From the NCBI GenBank assembly GCA_964418885.1, contig CAYQNW010000019.1, positions 1 through 48,649 on the forward strand: a stretch of DNA of 48,649 nucleotides. Reading direction: 5' to 3'. The translations under genes and the position numbers were made by a program. The DNA is from BMS3ABIN03 sp964418885. Lineage in GTDB: Bacteria; Bacteroidota; Ignavibacteria; Ignavibacteriales; Ignavibacteriaceae. The notes under the pieces are model-generated. The model was not told the origin of the DNA, ran no database searches, and was given only the letters and a program-made list of their open reading frames with translations. Shown in pieces: positions 42,601-48,649 of the stretch (positions are counted from its first letter, which is position 1; every line of letters starts with the position of its first letter).

Positions 42601-44090
42601 ATATTAATAAAGCAGCGGGACTAATAAAAAGAAATGCGACCCGGTTACTTACACTTGTAAACCAGTTACTGGATCTTTCAAAACTGGAAGCCGGAAAGAT
42701 GAAACTTCAGGTATCAAAAGGGAATATTGTTTCTTTCGTCAGAGGTGTGGCAATGTCATTCGAATCTTTAGCAGAAAGGAATAACATTCAAATGGTAATT
42801 AATTCAGCCGGGGATAATATTGAGTTGTATTTTGATAAAGATAAGTTGGCAAAGATTCTAAGTAACCTTCTTTCAAATGCATTTAAGTTTACCCCGGATG
42901 GCGGGCAAGTAACAGTTACAATCAAACCCCTTTTTAATTCCCCATTTTCTAAAAGGGGAAAACAAGGGGGTTCAGTTGAAATAAAGATCAAAGACACCGG
43001 AATTGGTATTTCAGAAGAAGAATTACCAAAATTATTCGACAGGTTTTACCAAGTTGATGCTTCTCAAACAAGAGAGCATGAGGGAACCGGAATAGGTTTA
43101 GCATTAACAAAAGAATTGGTCGATCTACATCATGGAAATATTAAAGTGAAAAGTAACATTGGTGATGGCAGTGAATTTAGTATCGAACTTCTTCATGGGA
43201 AAGAACATTTCAGTAAGGGGGAAATTGTTGAAGCCGATGAGAACTTCAGATATACAAAAGGAATTGATGAAAATATTCTAACTAAGAAATCAGAGTTTGT
43301 TGAAGAGGTTGACTCCAAAAGTTTTGATGGTGAGGAAAAGATCGTACTTATAGTGGAAGATAATGCCGATGTAAGAGAATATATTAAAGATTCACTCGGT
43401 TCCGGTTACCGGGTTAAAGAGGCAATTAACGGGGAAGAGGGATTGATAAAAGCTGAACAAATTATTCCAGACCTGATAATCAGCGATATAATGATGCCCA
43501 AGATGGATGGAAATGATTTATCTAAAAGAATTAAAAACAATGAAAAGACAAGCCATATTCCTGTTATTTTACTTACAGCAAAATCCGAGCAGGAGAGTAA
43601 GCTTAAAGGATTGAAAACCGGGGCAGATGATTATCTTACCAAACCATTTGACACTCAAGAGCTGAAAATAAGAATTAATAACCTGATTGAGATTAGGAGA
43701 AAGTTACAGGATAAATACGGCAGAGGGGATTTTGTTCCTGTAAAAAAAGGTGATGAGAAAAAGTTGAGCAATCTTGAAGAGCAATTTATGAGCAGGGTTA
43801 TTGAAGTTATTGATAGACATCTTTCGGAAGAAGAATTCAGTATTGAACAATTTGGAATAGAAGTTGGTATGGACAGAGTTCAATTGCATAGAAAATTAAA
43901 AGCGTTATCGGGAAAATCACCAAGTATTTATTTGAGATCGGTAAGATTAATAAGAGCTAAGAAAATGATCGAGGAAAAAGAAGGAAACATATCTGAAATA
44001 GCATATTCTGTCGGTTTCTCAAGTCCTACGTATTTTACAAAGTGTTTCAGGGAAGAGTTCGGTTTTTTACCAAGTGATTTGCTGAATTAA
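39663..44090 (+). CDS. Hybrid two-component system: propeller sensor, histidine kinase, receiver and AraC output in one protein
   Basis: A protein of about 1475 residues, with the count depending on the gap. A signal sequence/anchor (about 10-30) is followed by a two-bladed propeller sensor (many WIGTxxGGLNKF repeats) with an inserted beta-rich domain at about 183-311. Then come a Y_Y_Y domain (about 805-893), a transmembrane helix (about 896-916), HisKA with NISHEFRTPLTLIL (H956), and HATPase with DTGIGI and GTGIGLALTKELVDLH. The receiver has IVEDNADVREY, phospho-acceptor D1275 (SDIMMPKMDG) and K in YLTKPF. An AraC-type HTH pair ends the protein. Such sensors detect periplasmic ligands and switch on nearby genes. 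A palindromic DNA insertion sits in the ATPase domain. Confidence 0.93.
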   Translation: MPGKNLFGCLDHFCIVLIFLSSLQPDILSQNKNELISWPEPVFEHITVEDGLPINSVSCMIQDHFGYLWLGTTNGLVKYDGYNMKIYQPNPGDSFSISGEMIRSIYEDKKGTLWIGTRFGGLNSFDRKTEKFIRYDTASIANSFVYCIDEDRDGNILTGTMNGLKLLNPQTKKFRDIYYQTLMYSDSAYYYLLDLKKSNGIISSILKVGDNKNLTQIFSVRKKTIVAVVNMGEMGCDYGWLENANGKIIAGGNNSLNVLAGGVPKNRVNITIDTLNKGYYSLHYKSDGSYSYNSWDDGKPPDQKEFWGIQVVELPDDGTDVKEIFKSRITEEKTQWIRDIIKDSIRNVIYVGSYKIFEYDEGKKLLVPVDLGLEQDLGLMNKFYQRKDGSILIGHVGGLLRFNPSTNKIKNYQPLVSTHPSNMQNFIINLVEDKNGFIWCRQYSKGLVCFDPRAEIFKSYEHDSQNTSSISTDHVVSLLVDKSGVLWVGTAEGGLNKWDKKKNKFRRISYDPEYPKVRPFNKVYAIDESQNGVIWFSADDGLYSFNQKNNEFQNYSYKSNIEDHIECIYAESSDIIWFGTVRXXXXXXXXXXXXXXXXXXXXXXXXXXXXXXXXXXDCSYRDRSGTMWIGTNFEGLNKYEESNGTFQLFHCTMGTALNSLDVIYEDRKGNFWLGTYQSGIHLFDRDKGVPIMNIAQRDGLAFNSVSSILEDDSGKLWIATKNGLSKFDTQTNIIKNYFISDNTKSNDYLCGVKTKKGEMVFGTGNGLVMFYPDSVIDDPVPPQVVISNVSLFNKPGEKIKYDGFISELKELNLSYNQNDLRFDFVGLHYGDSEKNRYKYMLENFDEDWIDAGTQRNATYTNLDAGKYIFRVTACNSDGVWNKKGASIKIIIPPPYWASWWAYSLYVLLGVGLLYALRHYELNRTKLKNQVKLDEVKLKEKEETDRMKSRFFANISHEFRTPLTLILGPSEELLMEEADGNINKAAGLIKRNATRLLTLVNQLLDLSKLEAGKMKLQVSKGNIVSFVRGVAMSFESLAERNNIQMVINSAGDNIELYFDKDKLAKILSNLLSNAFKFTPDGGQVTVTIKPLFNSPFSKRGKQGGSVEIKIKDTGIGISEEELPKLFDRFYQVDASQTREHEGTGIGLALTKELVDLHHGNIKVKSNIGDGSEFSIELLHGKEHFSKGEIVEADENFRYTKGIDENILTKKSEFVEEVDSKSFDGEEKIVLIVEDNADVREYIKDSLGSGYRVKEAINGEEGLIKAEQIIPDLIISDIMMPKMDGNDLSKRIKNNEKTSHIPVILLTAKSEQESKLKGLKTGADDYLTKPFDTQELKIRINNLIEIRRKLQDKYGRGDFVPVKKGDEKKLSNLEEQFMSRVIEVIDRHLSEEEFSIEQFGIEVGMDRVQLHRKLKALSGKSPSIYLRSVRLIRAKKMIEEKEGNISEIAYSVGFSSPTYFTKCFREEFGFLPSDLLN
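41411..41510. other. Assembly gap of exactly 100 N inside the hybrid two-component gene
   Basis: A run of exactly 100 N within the propeller region. The frame happens to be preserved with this length, but the same length occurs at the two other gaps, so it is a placeholder; some propeller repeats may be missing. Confidence 0.97.
42927..42970. repeat. Palindromic element inserted in frame in the kinase ATPase domain
   Basis: TTCCCC (42938-42943) and GGGGAA (42955-42960) enclose TTTT-CT-AAAA, and outer arms CCCCTTTTT (42927-42935) and AACAAGGGG (42961-42969) extend the pairing with one mismatch. The encoded segment PLFNSPFSKRGKQGG lies between the conserved VTVTIK strand and SVEIKIKDTGIGI, where this kinase family normally has a short turn. 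This is a dispersed-palindrome type insertion kept in frame. Confidence 0.75.
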
Positions 44091-44159
44091 TTTTAGAACT
44101 TACTTTTAGTATTACCCATCCATCTAAAAAATCTTCAGAATTCAATTCTTTTCAACAGG

Positions 44160-44197
44160 TTGTTACATAAGTTCGAGCAATAGTTACATAGTTACTA
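44160..44197 (+). promoter_or_regulatory. Direct repeat spaced 21 bp upstream of the FG-GAP/type IX cargo gene
   Basis: GTTACATA occurs at 44162-44169 and again at 44183-44190, a 21-bp period (two helical turns), with T in common two bases before each; a partial third copy GTTACTA follows at 44191. AraC-family proteins often bind direct repeats at about this spacing. The gene for an AraC-output hybrid sensor ends just upstream and the cargo gene starts 77 bp downstream. Confidence 0.45.
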
Positions 44198-44273
44198 TGC
44201 TATACCTTCCTTCATTTCGTTTATTTGATGTGGAATTTAACAACAAGTAAACCGGAAAGGAGAGATATTCTTT

Positions 44274-46352
44274 ATGAAGAATTCCGTTATAGCATTGATA
44301 ATTGCATTAATTCTTTTCCAGGCAATTGATTCAACTCTTTTTGCACAAATATTTAAAGACAAAGTTGACTATTATGTTGGCTTACGACCATATACCATTG
44401 TCTCAGCAGATTTCGATAATGATAATGATATTGATCTGGCTACTGCACCACAAACAGAATTTAATGGCACCGATGGTATAGGGTGGGTTACGATACTTAT
44501 GAACAACGGCGATGGAACTTTTACACTGAGCGATAGCATTGCTGTCGGTGATGGTCCAAATATTACAGCAGCCGACCTTGACAATGATGATGATATTGAT
44601 CTGGTAGCATCTGATTATTTCACGGACCAGATTTATATTATTATAAATAATGGCTCGGGTGTATTTACAGTAGCCGACAGTTTTTCTTCAGGTGGACAAA
44701 GTTCACATTTACTTTGTGCGGCAGATTTGGACAATGATGGTGATTTTGATCTTGCTGTACCAAATTCCGTATCAAATGATCTTTCTGTATTCTTTAACAA
44801 TGGCGATGCAACTTTCACCTTGCCACCCACAACCTATCCTGTTGGGTCGTTTCCTATTGCTGCTATTTCAGGTGATCTTGACAATGATGCTGACTCTGAT
44901 CTTATAGTGACTGTGAGTGACCAGCGACGTATTCTTGTTTTGCTAAATGATGGCTCTGGTGCTTTTCTCAATGGAGCTAATTACTCAATTAATGGTATTC
45001 CGTATGCCCCGTCTTTAGCAGATTATAATGGTGATGGGTGTCTGGATTTGTCAGTGCCAAATGTTTATTCAGATGTGTATGTGCTTACCGGTAATTGTGA
45101 TGGAACTTTCAACTCCAATGCAGGCTTTGAGGGATGTGCCCCTCATGCAAATGCTTCAGGCGATTTTGACAGGGATGGTGATATCGATATGGCATCAGTA
45201 AATAATGAGTGTAATAGTGTAAGCATTTATTTAAATAATGGCGATGGAACATTTATGCCACAGGTTACTTTTACGACTGGCACCGGTCCCAATGGAATTA
45301 CTACAAACGATTTTAATGATGACGGGTACGTGGATCTGGCAATAGCAGACTTTGATAATGATACCAAACCGGGGAATTCTGTGTCTGTTTTCATTAATAA
45401 CCTATACGGTAATATTTATGCAATAAATACAAAGACCGATAAGAAATATATAGAGACATCCGGCGATTCACTTAAAATTACCACAAATTTTAGAAATGAT
45501 TATGATCACGAGTTCACTTCAAAAGCTATATATTTCAATTCAGATAGTTCGTTTTCTGATTCTGTCTCTTTATATGATGACGGAATGCACGGTGATATGC
45601 TTTCGGGTGATGGAATTTGGGGAGGATATATTTCTTCAATACCGGGAGAAGATTTTTTTAAAATCGTCATAAGCACGATTGACAATCAAACGAGCAAGTA
45701 TTCCAATTTCTCTACAGATTTAATAAGTTTTACTACGGCGGGACCGATAGAGGTGGATTCAATGTCTGTAACATCTGTGACCTCAACTCTTTATAGAATT
45801 AAACCATATTTGAAAAACAAAGGTCACTTATATACTGTTGAGAATTTAAAAGTAATTTTATCAACAGATGATAATTCTATAACTAACATATCAAATACTT
45901 CCCTCAGTTTTGCTAGTATTAGCCCGGGAGAAACTGTAGCACCAACTTCTAATATTTATGTAACAGTAGATTCAACCTTTTCAGGAGTATTTAATTTTGA
46001 TTTCGAAATAATGAGTGAAGGTCGAACATACTGGACGGATTCTATTACCCAAATAGTTACTGATATTAAGGATAAAATACCTTCACCAATTAGTTATAGA
46101 TTATATCAAAATTACCCGAACCCGTTTAATCCAAGTACAACTTTCAACTATTCAATTCCGGAACAATCAAAAGTGGTAATTACGGTTTACGATATTCTTG
46201 GTAACGAAATAGAAACTTTGGTTAATGAAGAAAAAATTGCAGGAACTTACGAAGTTACTTTTGATGCAGGTAATCTCAGCAGCGGTATTTACTTTTATAA
46301 AATACAGGTAGGAGAATTTGTTGAATCTAAAAAAATGGTGCTTCTGAAATAA
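44274..46352 (+). CDS. Secreted FG-GAP/VCBS-repeat protein with type IX secretion sorting domain
   Basis: A 692-residue exported protein with a signal peptide (about residues 1-25). Seven calcium-type repeats of the form D-x-D-x-D/N-G-D-x-D-L follow (DFDNDNDIDLATA, DLDNDDDIDLVAS, DLDNDGDFDLAVP, DLDNDADSDLIVT, DYNGDGCLDLSVP, DFDRDGDIDMASV, DFNDDGYVDLAIA), which together fit one seven-bladed integrin-like propeller (about residues 35-385). A beta-sandwich region (about 390-600) leads to the sorting domain YQNYPNPFNPSTTFNYSIPE ... KKMVLLK. The protein should be exported through the type IX system and displayed or released. AGGAG at 44258-44262 precedes the ATG. It is probably controlled by the adjacent hybrid sensor (inference). 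Confidence 0.9.
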   Translation: MKNSVIALIIALILFQAIDSTLFAQIFKDKVDYYVGLRPYTIVSADFDNDNDIDLATAPQTEFNGTDGIGWVTILMNNGDGTFTLSDSIAVGDGPNITAADLDNDDDIDLVASDYFTDQIYIIINNGSGVFTVADSFSSGGQSSHLLCAADLDNDGDFDLAVPNSVSNDLSVFFNNGDATFTLPPTTYPVGSFPIAAISGDLDNDADSDLIVTVSDQRRILVLLNDGSGAFLNGANYSINGIPYAPSLADYNGDGCLDLSVPNVYSDVYVLTGNCDGTFNSNAGFEGCAPHANASGDFDRDGDIDMASVNNECNSVSIYLNNGDGTFMPQVTFTTGTGPNGITTNDFNDDGYVDLAIADFDNDTKPGNSVSVFINNLYGNIYAINTKTDKKYIETSGDSLKITTNFRNDYDHEFTSKAIYFNSDSSFSDSVSLYDDGMHGDMLSGDGIWGGYISSIPGEDFFKIVISTIDNQTSKYSNFSTDLISFTTAGPIEVDSMSVTSVTSTLYRIKPYLKNKGHLYTVENLKVILSTDDNSITNISNTSLSFASISPGETVAPTSNIYVTVDSTFSGVFNFDFEIMSEGRTYWTDSITQIVTDIKDKIPSPISYRLYQNYPNPFNPSTTFNYSIPEQSKVVITVYDILGNEIETLVNEEKIAGTYEVTFDAGNLSSGIYFYKIQVGEFVESKKMVLLK

Positions 46353-46381
46353 ACAGTAAGCGACATTCTTTCTTCTCCTCT

Positions 46382-46413
46382 ATCCCCGCTGAATATATAG
46401 GCGGGGATTTTTT
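46382..46413. terminator. Bidirectional Rho-independent terminator
   Basis: ATCCCCGC (46382-46389) and GCGGGGAT (46401-46408) form a perfect 8-bp stem with an 11-nt loop, followed by a T-run on the plus strand. It lies between the convergent cargo and phosphoesterase genes. Confidence 0.8.
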
Positions 46414-46471
46414 ATACCGGATTTATCATCTAAACTATTCTTTACTTTCCATAAATATTTTTCCACGTCTT

Positions 46472-48649
46472 TTAATCGTCGTCGTAATCCATTGCATTCG
46501 CTTTTACAAAAGCATTTCTTACCGGTACGGGATATTCAGCATCTTTTCCTTTAATTGATCTCCAGATGATCTTGCTTAATTCAAGATCCGGAATTGCATC
46601 AGCGATTGTAAAATTCATACGGCTGCTTCTTTCAGAGCCATAAGTATCTGGAGGATTCTTTTCATTTAAATCATGCAAAGGTTCAATATGGTTAAATGAA
46701 GAAAAATCCGGATCATCAGTTATCGAAAAAAGAAACGGGTTTGCAGAGAGATCAAATTGTGTCATAGGTTTTAGACCTAATATCAACTCGATGGTCTTTA
46801 AAACAGATGAAGTTGAATACAATGTGTGATCAATGTTATTTCTTTTTATATAAGGACTGATGACCAATACCCCGGATCTGTGAGCATCAACGTGATCAGG
46901 ACCGTTCTGTGCGTCGTCTTCAAGCACAAAAATTATACTTTCTTTCCAGTATTTGCTGTGAGAAATTTTATCGACTATCAATCCGAGAGCATAGTCGTTT
47001 TGTGCCACATAAGCTTTAGGAGTGAGAGCGTCTTTCTCGGTTCCTCTTGTATGATCGTTGGGTAAGTAAATAATATTCAGATCGGGAAGATTACCGTTCT
47101 TTTCATACTTTTCGAAATCGTTTTCCCATACTTTAAACCTGGTAAGGTCACTAATTAAAAGATTCCAGCCCGGATATTCATTACAAACAGAATTAGCCAT
47201 TCTTTCATCTTCAGCTATATAATATTCTTTATTTTCATCAGGCTTTGAAACGAATTCCCCATAATCTCTCACAGTTAATCCTTTTGAAAGAGCAGCATTC
47301 CAGATATATCCTGATGAAGGTCTGCTGATTTTTACATTCGGTGTGTAATCGTAAGTCCCTCCTCGATCCCCGTATTCTGTCGGCCAGTTTTTCTCTACGA
47401 AATCAGTTGCATAAGCAGCGTCAGACCAGTTATGCCCGTCTGCACTTACTTCGGCGTCAACATAAAAATTATCGTAAATTATAAATTCCTCTGCCAATCT
47501 ATGTTGATTAGGTGTAATGTCTCTTCCAAAAAGACATAGACTCGAATCACAATTTCCCTTTGCAAGATCGCCGTAAACCTGGTCAAATGTTCTGTTCTCT
47601 TTTATCACATAAAAAACGTGTCGTATTTTTTCGCTTCTTTTTCCGTTATGTTCAGAAGGAATAACATTTTGCAAACCTGTCCAATCATTTTTTGAGGAAG
47701 AATAAGGTGTGTTCTTATAAACGTGCTGCGAATATTCTTTTAATTTTTTGTTATCAGGATAATTGATAATAGATATAGTACCTTTGAACAGAGAACCGAT
47801 GTATTGATCTTTGAAATTCTTAAACTTTGGATTTGGCATCGAAGTTAATCCTTTACCATTTGCAACGAGTATTTTATCATCGCTTAAATACCTTACTACA
47901 GTTGGATACCAGCCGGTCGGGATAAAACCTATACTTTTAGAATGTTCGCTTTTGCTTACATTAAATAGTGAAAGACAATTGTTATTTGCATTTGCAATAA
48001 ATAAAACAGATTCATCACCGTTCAGGCAAATTGAATTTGGGGTGCTTCCATAAGGGGCATCAGGTTTTAAGGAAGAGATCAGATTTTCATCCTGCTCTTT
48101 TGTTGTAAGATTAATTACGGAGACTGAGTTATTATTTGCATTAGCAACAAAAAGTCTTTTATCATTCTTTGTAATGAGTATTTCAGTAGGATGGTCTCCC
48201 GTTCTTATTTTATTTACTATTTGAAAATTTGAAAGATCGATTTCTGCGATTGCAGAATCTCCCCATAAAGAAGCGTAAGCAAAATCTCTGTTGTGATTTA
48301 TTTTTACATCATAACACTGAGAAGCAAGATCAATTTTTTTAATGACTTTTTTAGAATTCACATCACAGATATATAATGAATTGCTTTCTTTTGCTCCGAC
48401 TATCAGATAGTTTTTGCCGGAAAGATAGTCCATTCCCGAAATTGAAATTCTTTCTTCCGGATAAGGTTTACCGATAATAATTGAATCTCTTAAGGAGAGA
48501 TGACCTTTGGTAAAATCATAAATGTAAACAAGATTGTTATTTCCCCCGGATACGAAAAGCTTTGATTCATCCGAGTTCAGAACTAAACCCCGCCAGGTTT
48601 TATTAACTATTACTCTTTGAATTTCTTTTTTTAATGAAAGATCTATGAC
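46472..48649 (-). CDS. YncE-like beta-propeller plus alkaline-phosphatase-superfamily phosphoesterase (5' end outside window)
   Basis: The frame is open from the right window edge with no stop, so at least 725 residues are present and the start is outside; the ATG at 48433 is internal. The N-terminal half has repeated YncE-type strands (LFVSGGNNNLVYIYD, NYLIVGAKESNSLYICDV, RLFVANANNNSVSVINL, LFIANANNNCLSLFNV). The C-terminal half (from about residue 335) is a PF04185-type phosphoesterase with HVFYVIKENRTFDQVYGDL, EFIIYDNFYVDAEVSADGHNW, LPNDHTRGTE, FVLEDDAQNGPDHVDAHRSG and VLVISPYIKRN. It resembles acid phosphatase/phospholipase-C-like enzymes that hydrolyse phosphate esters outside the cytoplasm. 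The substrate is unknown. Confidence 0.88.
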   Translation of the reverse strand, partial: VIDLSLKKEIQRVIVNKTWRGLVLNSDESKLFVSGGNNNLVYIYDFTKGHLSLRDSIIIGKPYPEERISISGMDYLSGKNYLIVGAKESNSLYICDVNSKKVIKKIDLASQCYDVKINHNRDFAYASLWGDSAIAEIDLSNFQIVNKIRTGDHPTEILITKNDKRLFVANANNNSVSVINLTTKEQDENLISSLKPDAPYGSTPNSICLNGDESVLFIANANNNCLSLFNVSKSEHSKSIGFIPTGWYPTVVRYLSDDKILVANGKGLTSMPNPKFKNFKDQYIGSLFKGTISIINYPDNKKLKEYSQHVYKNTPYSSSKNDWTGLQNVIPSEHNGKRSEKIRHVFYVIKENRTFDQVYGDLAKGNCDSSLCLFGRDITPNQHRLAEEFIIYDNFYVDAEVSADGHNWSDAAYATDFVEKNWPTEYGDRGGTYDYTPNVKISRPSSGYIWNAALSKGLTVRDYGEFVSKPDENKEYYIAEDERMANSVCNEYPGWNLLISDLTRFKVWENDFEKYEKNGNLPDLNIIYLPNDHTRGTEKDALTPKAYVAQNDYALGLIVDKISHSKYWKESIIFVLEDDAQNGPDHVDAHRSGVLVISPYIKRNNIDHTLYSTSSVLKTIELILGLKPMTQFDLSANPFLFSITDDPDFSSFNHIEPLHDLNEKNPPDTYGSERSSRMNFTIADAIPDLELSKIIWRSIKGKDAEYPVPVRNAFVKANAMDYDDD

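Noticed and set aside
1..48649. CRISPR arrays, tRNA or rRNA genes, insertion sequences, integrases, phage genes
   Set aside because: No regularly spaced repeats, cloverleaf-like sequences or transposase/integrase motifs were seen by eye on either strand.

Overview
The window is AT-rich bacterial DNA that looks like one scaffold of a draft or metagenome-derived genome: three runs of exactly 100 N (3837-3936, 38272-38371, 41411-41510) are scaffold-gap placeholders. The gene content points to the Bacteroidota/Chlorobiota side of the tree, most likely an Ignavibacteria-type organism. The signs are type IX secretion C-terminal sorting domains (including the YQNYPNPFNPST motif), a giant hybrid two-component sensor with a propeller and an AraC output domain, a PorZ-like propeller protein, UbiE/MenG and other ordinary housekeeping genes. 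This placement is inference; there is no rRNA or tRNA gene in the window to confirm it.

Layout. 1-4515 (minus): a molybdenum hydroxylase operon xdhA-xdhB-xdhC-ygfK, the last gene cut by the window edge. 4671-9518 (plus): a secreted DUF1028 protein, a DinB-like protein, a small membrane protein, a rhomboid protease, and a coupled AhpD/CMD-like protein plus TRZ/ATZ-type amidohydrolase. Together with the left-hand operon this suggests purine or N-heterocycle catabolism. 9671-16551: housekeeping (rdgB plus a lipoprotein, ubiE/menG, PAP2, rsmA, ROK kinase, ABC-F). 16591-20505 (minus): PorZ-like protein, PHP phosphoesterase, Crp/Fnr regulator. 20716-25389 (plus): PpiD/SurA-like foldase, an outer-membrane barrel, aroK, aroB. 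25693-28725 (minus): an orphan sensor kinase, purA, a STAS protein.

28868-38633 (plus) is the most distinctive region. An ECF sigma factor with a membrane anti-sigma-like partner is followed by a compact partner-switching cassette: SpoIIE-type phosphatase 1, STAS antagonist, RsbW-type kinase, phosphatase 2, phosphatase 3, then a 67-residue protein with a C-X9-C-X3-C-X9-C pattern. Three phosphatases with different sensor halves (membrane plus GAF, two soluble GAF-like regions, PDZ plus membrane plus GAF) apparently feed one antagonist/kinase pair, and no SigB-type sigma factor is present.

38972-48649: a DVU0298-like HEAT-type protein, a 4.4-kb hybrid two-component system whose ATPase domain carries an in-frame palindromic DNA insertion, a seven-repeat FG-GAP/VCBS protein with a type IX sorting signal (its upstream region has a 21-bp-spaced direct repeat suited to an AraC-type regulator), and a propeller plus phosphoesterase gene that runs off the right edge.
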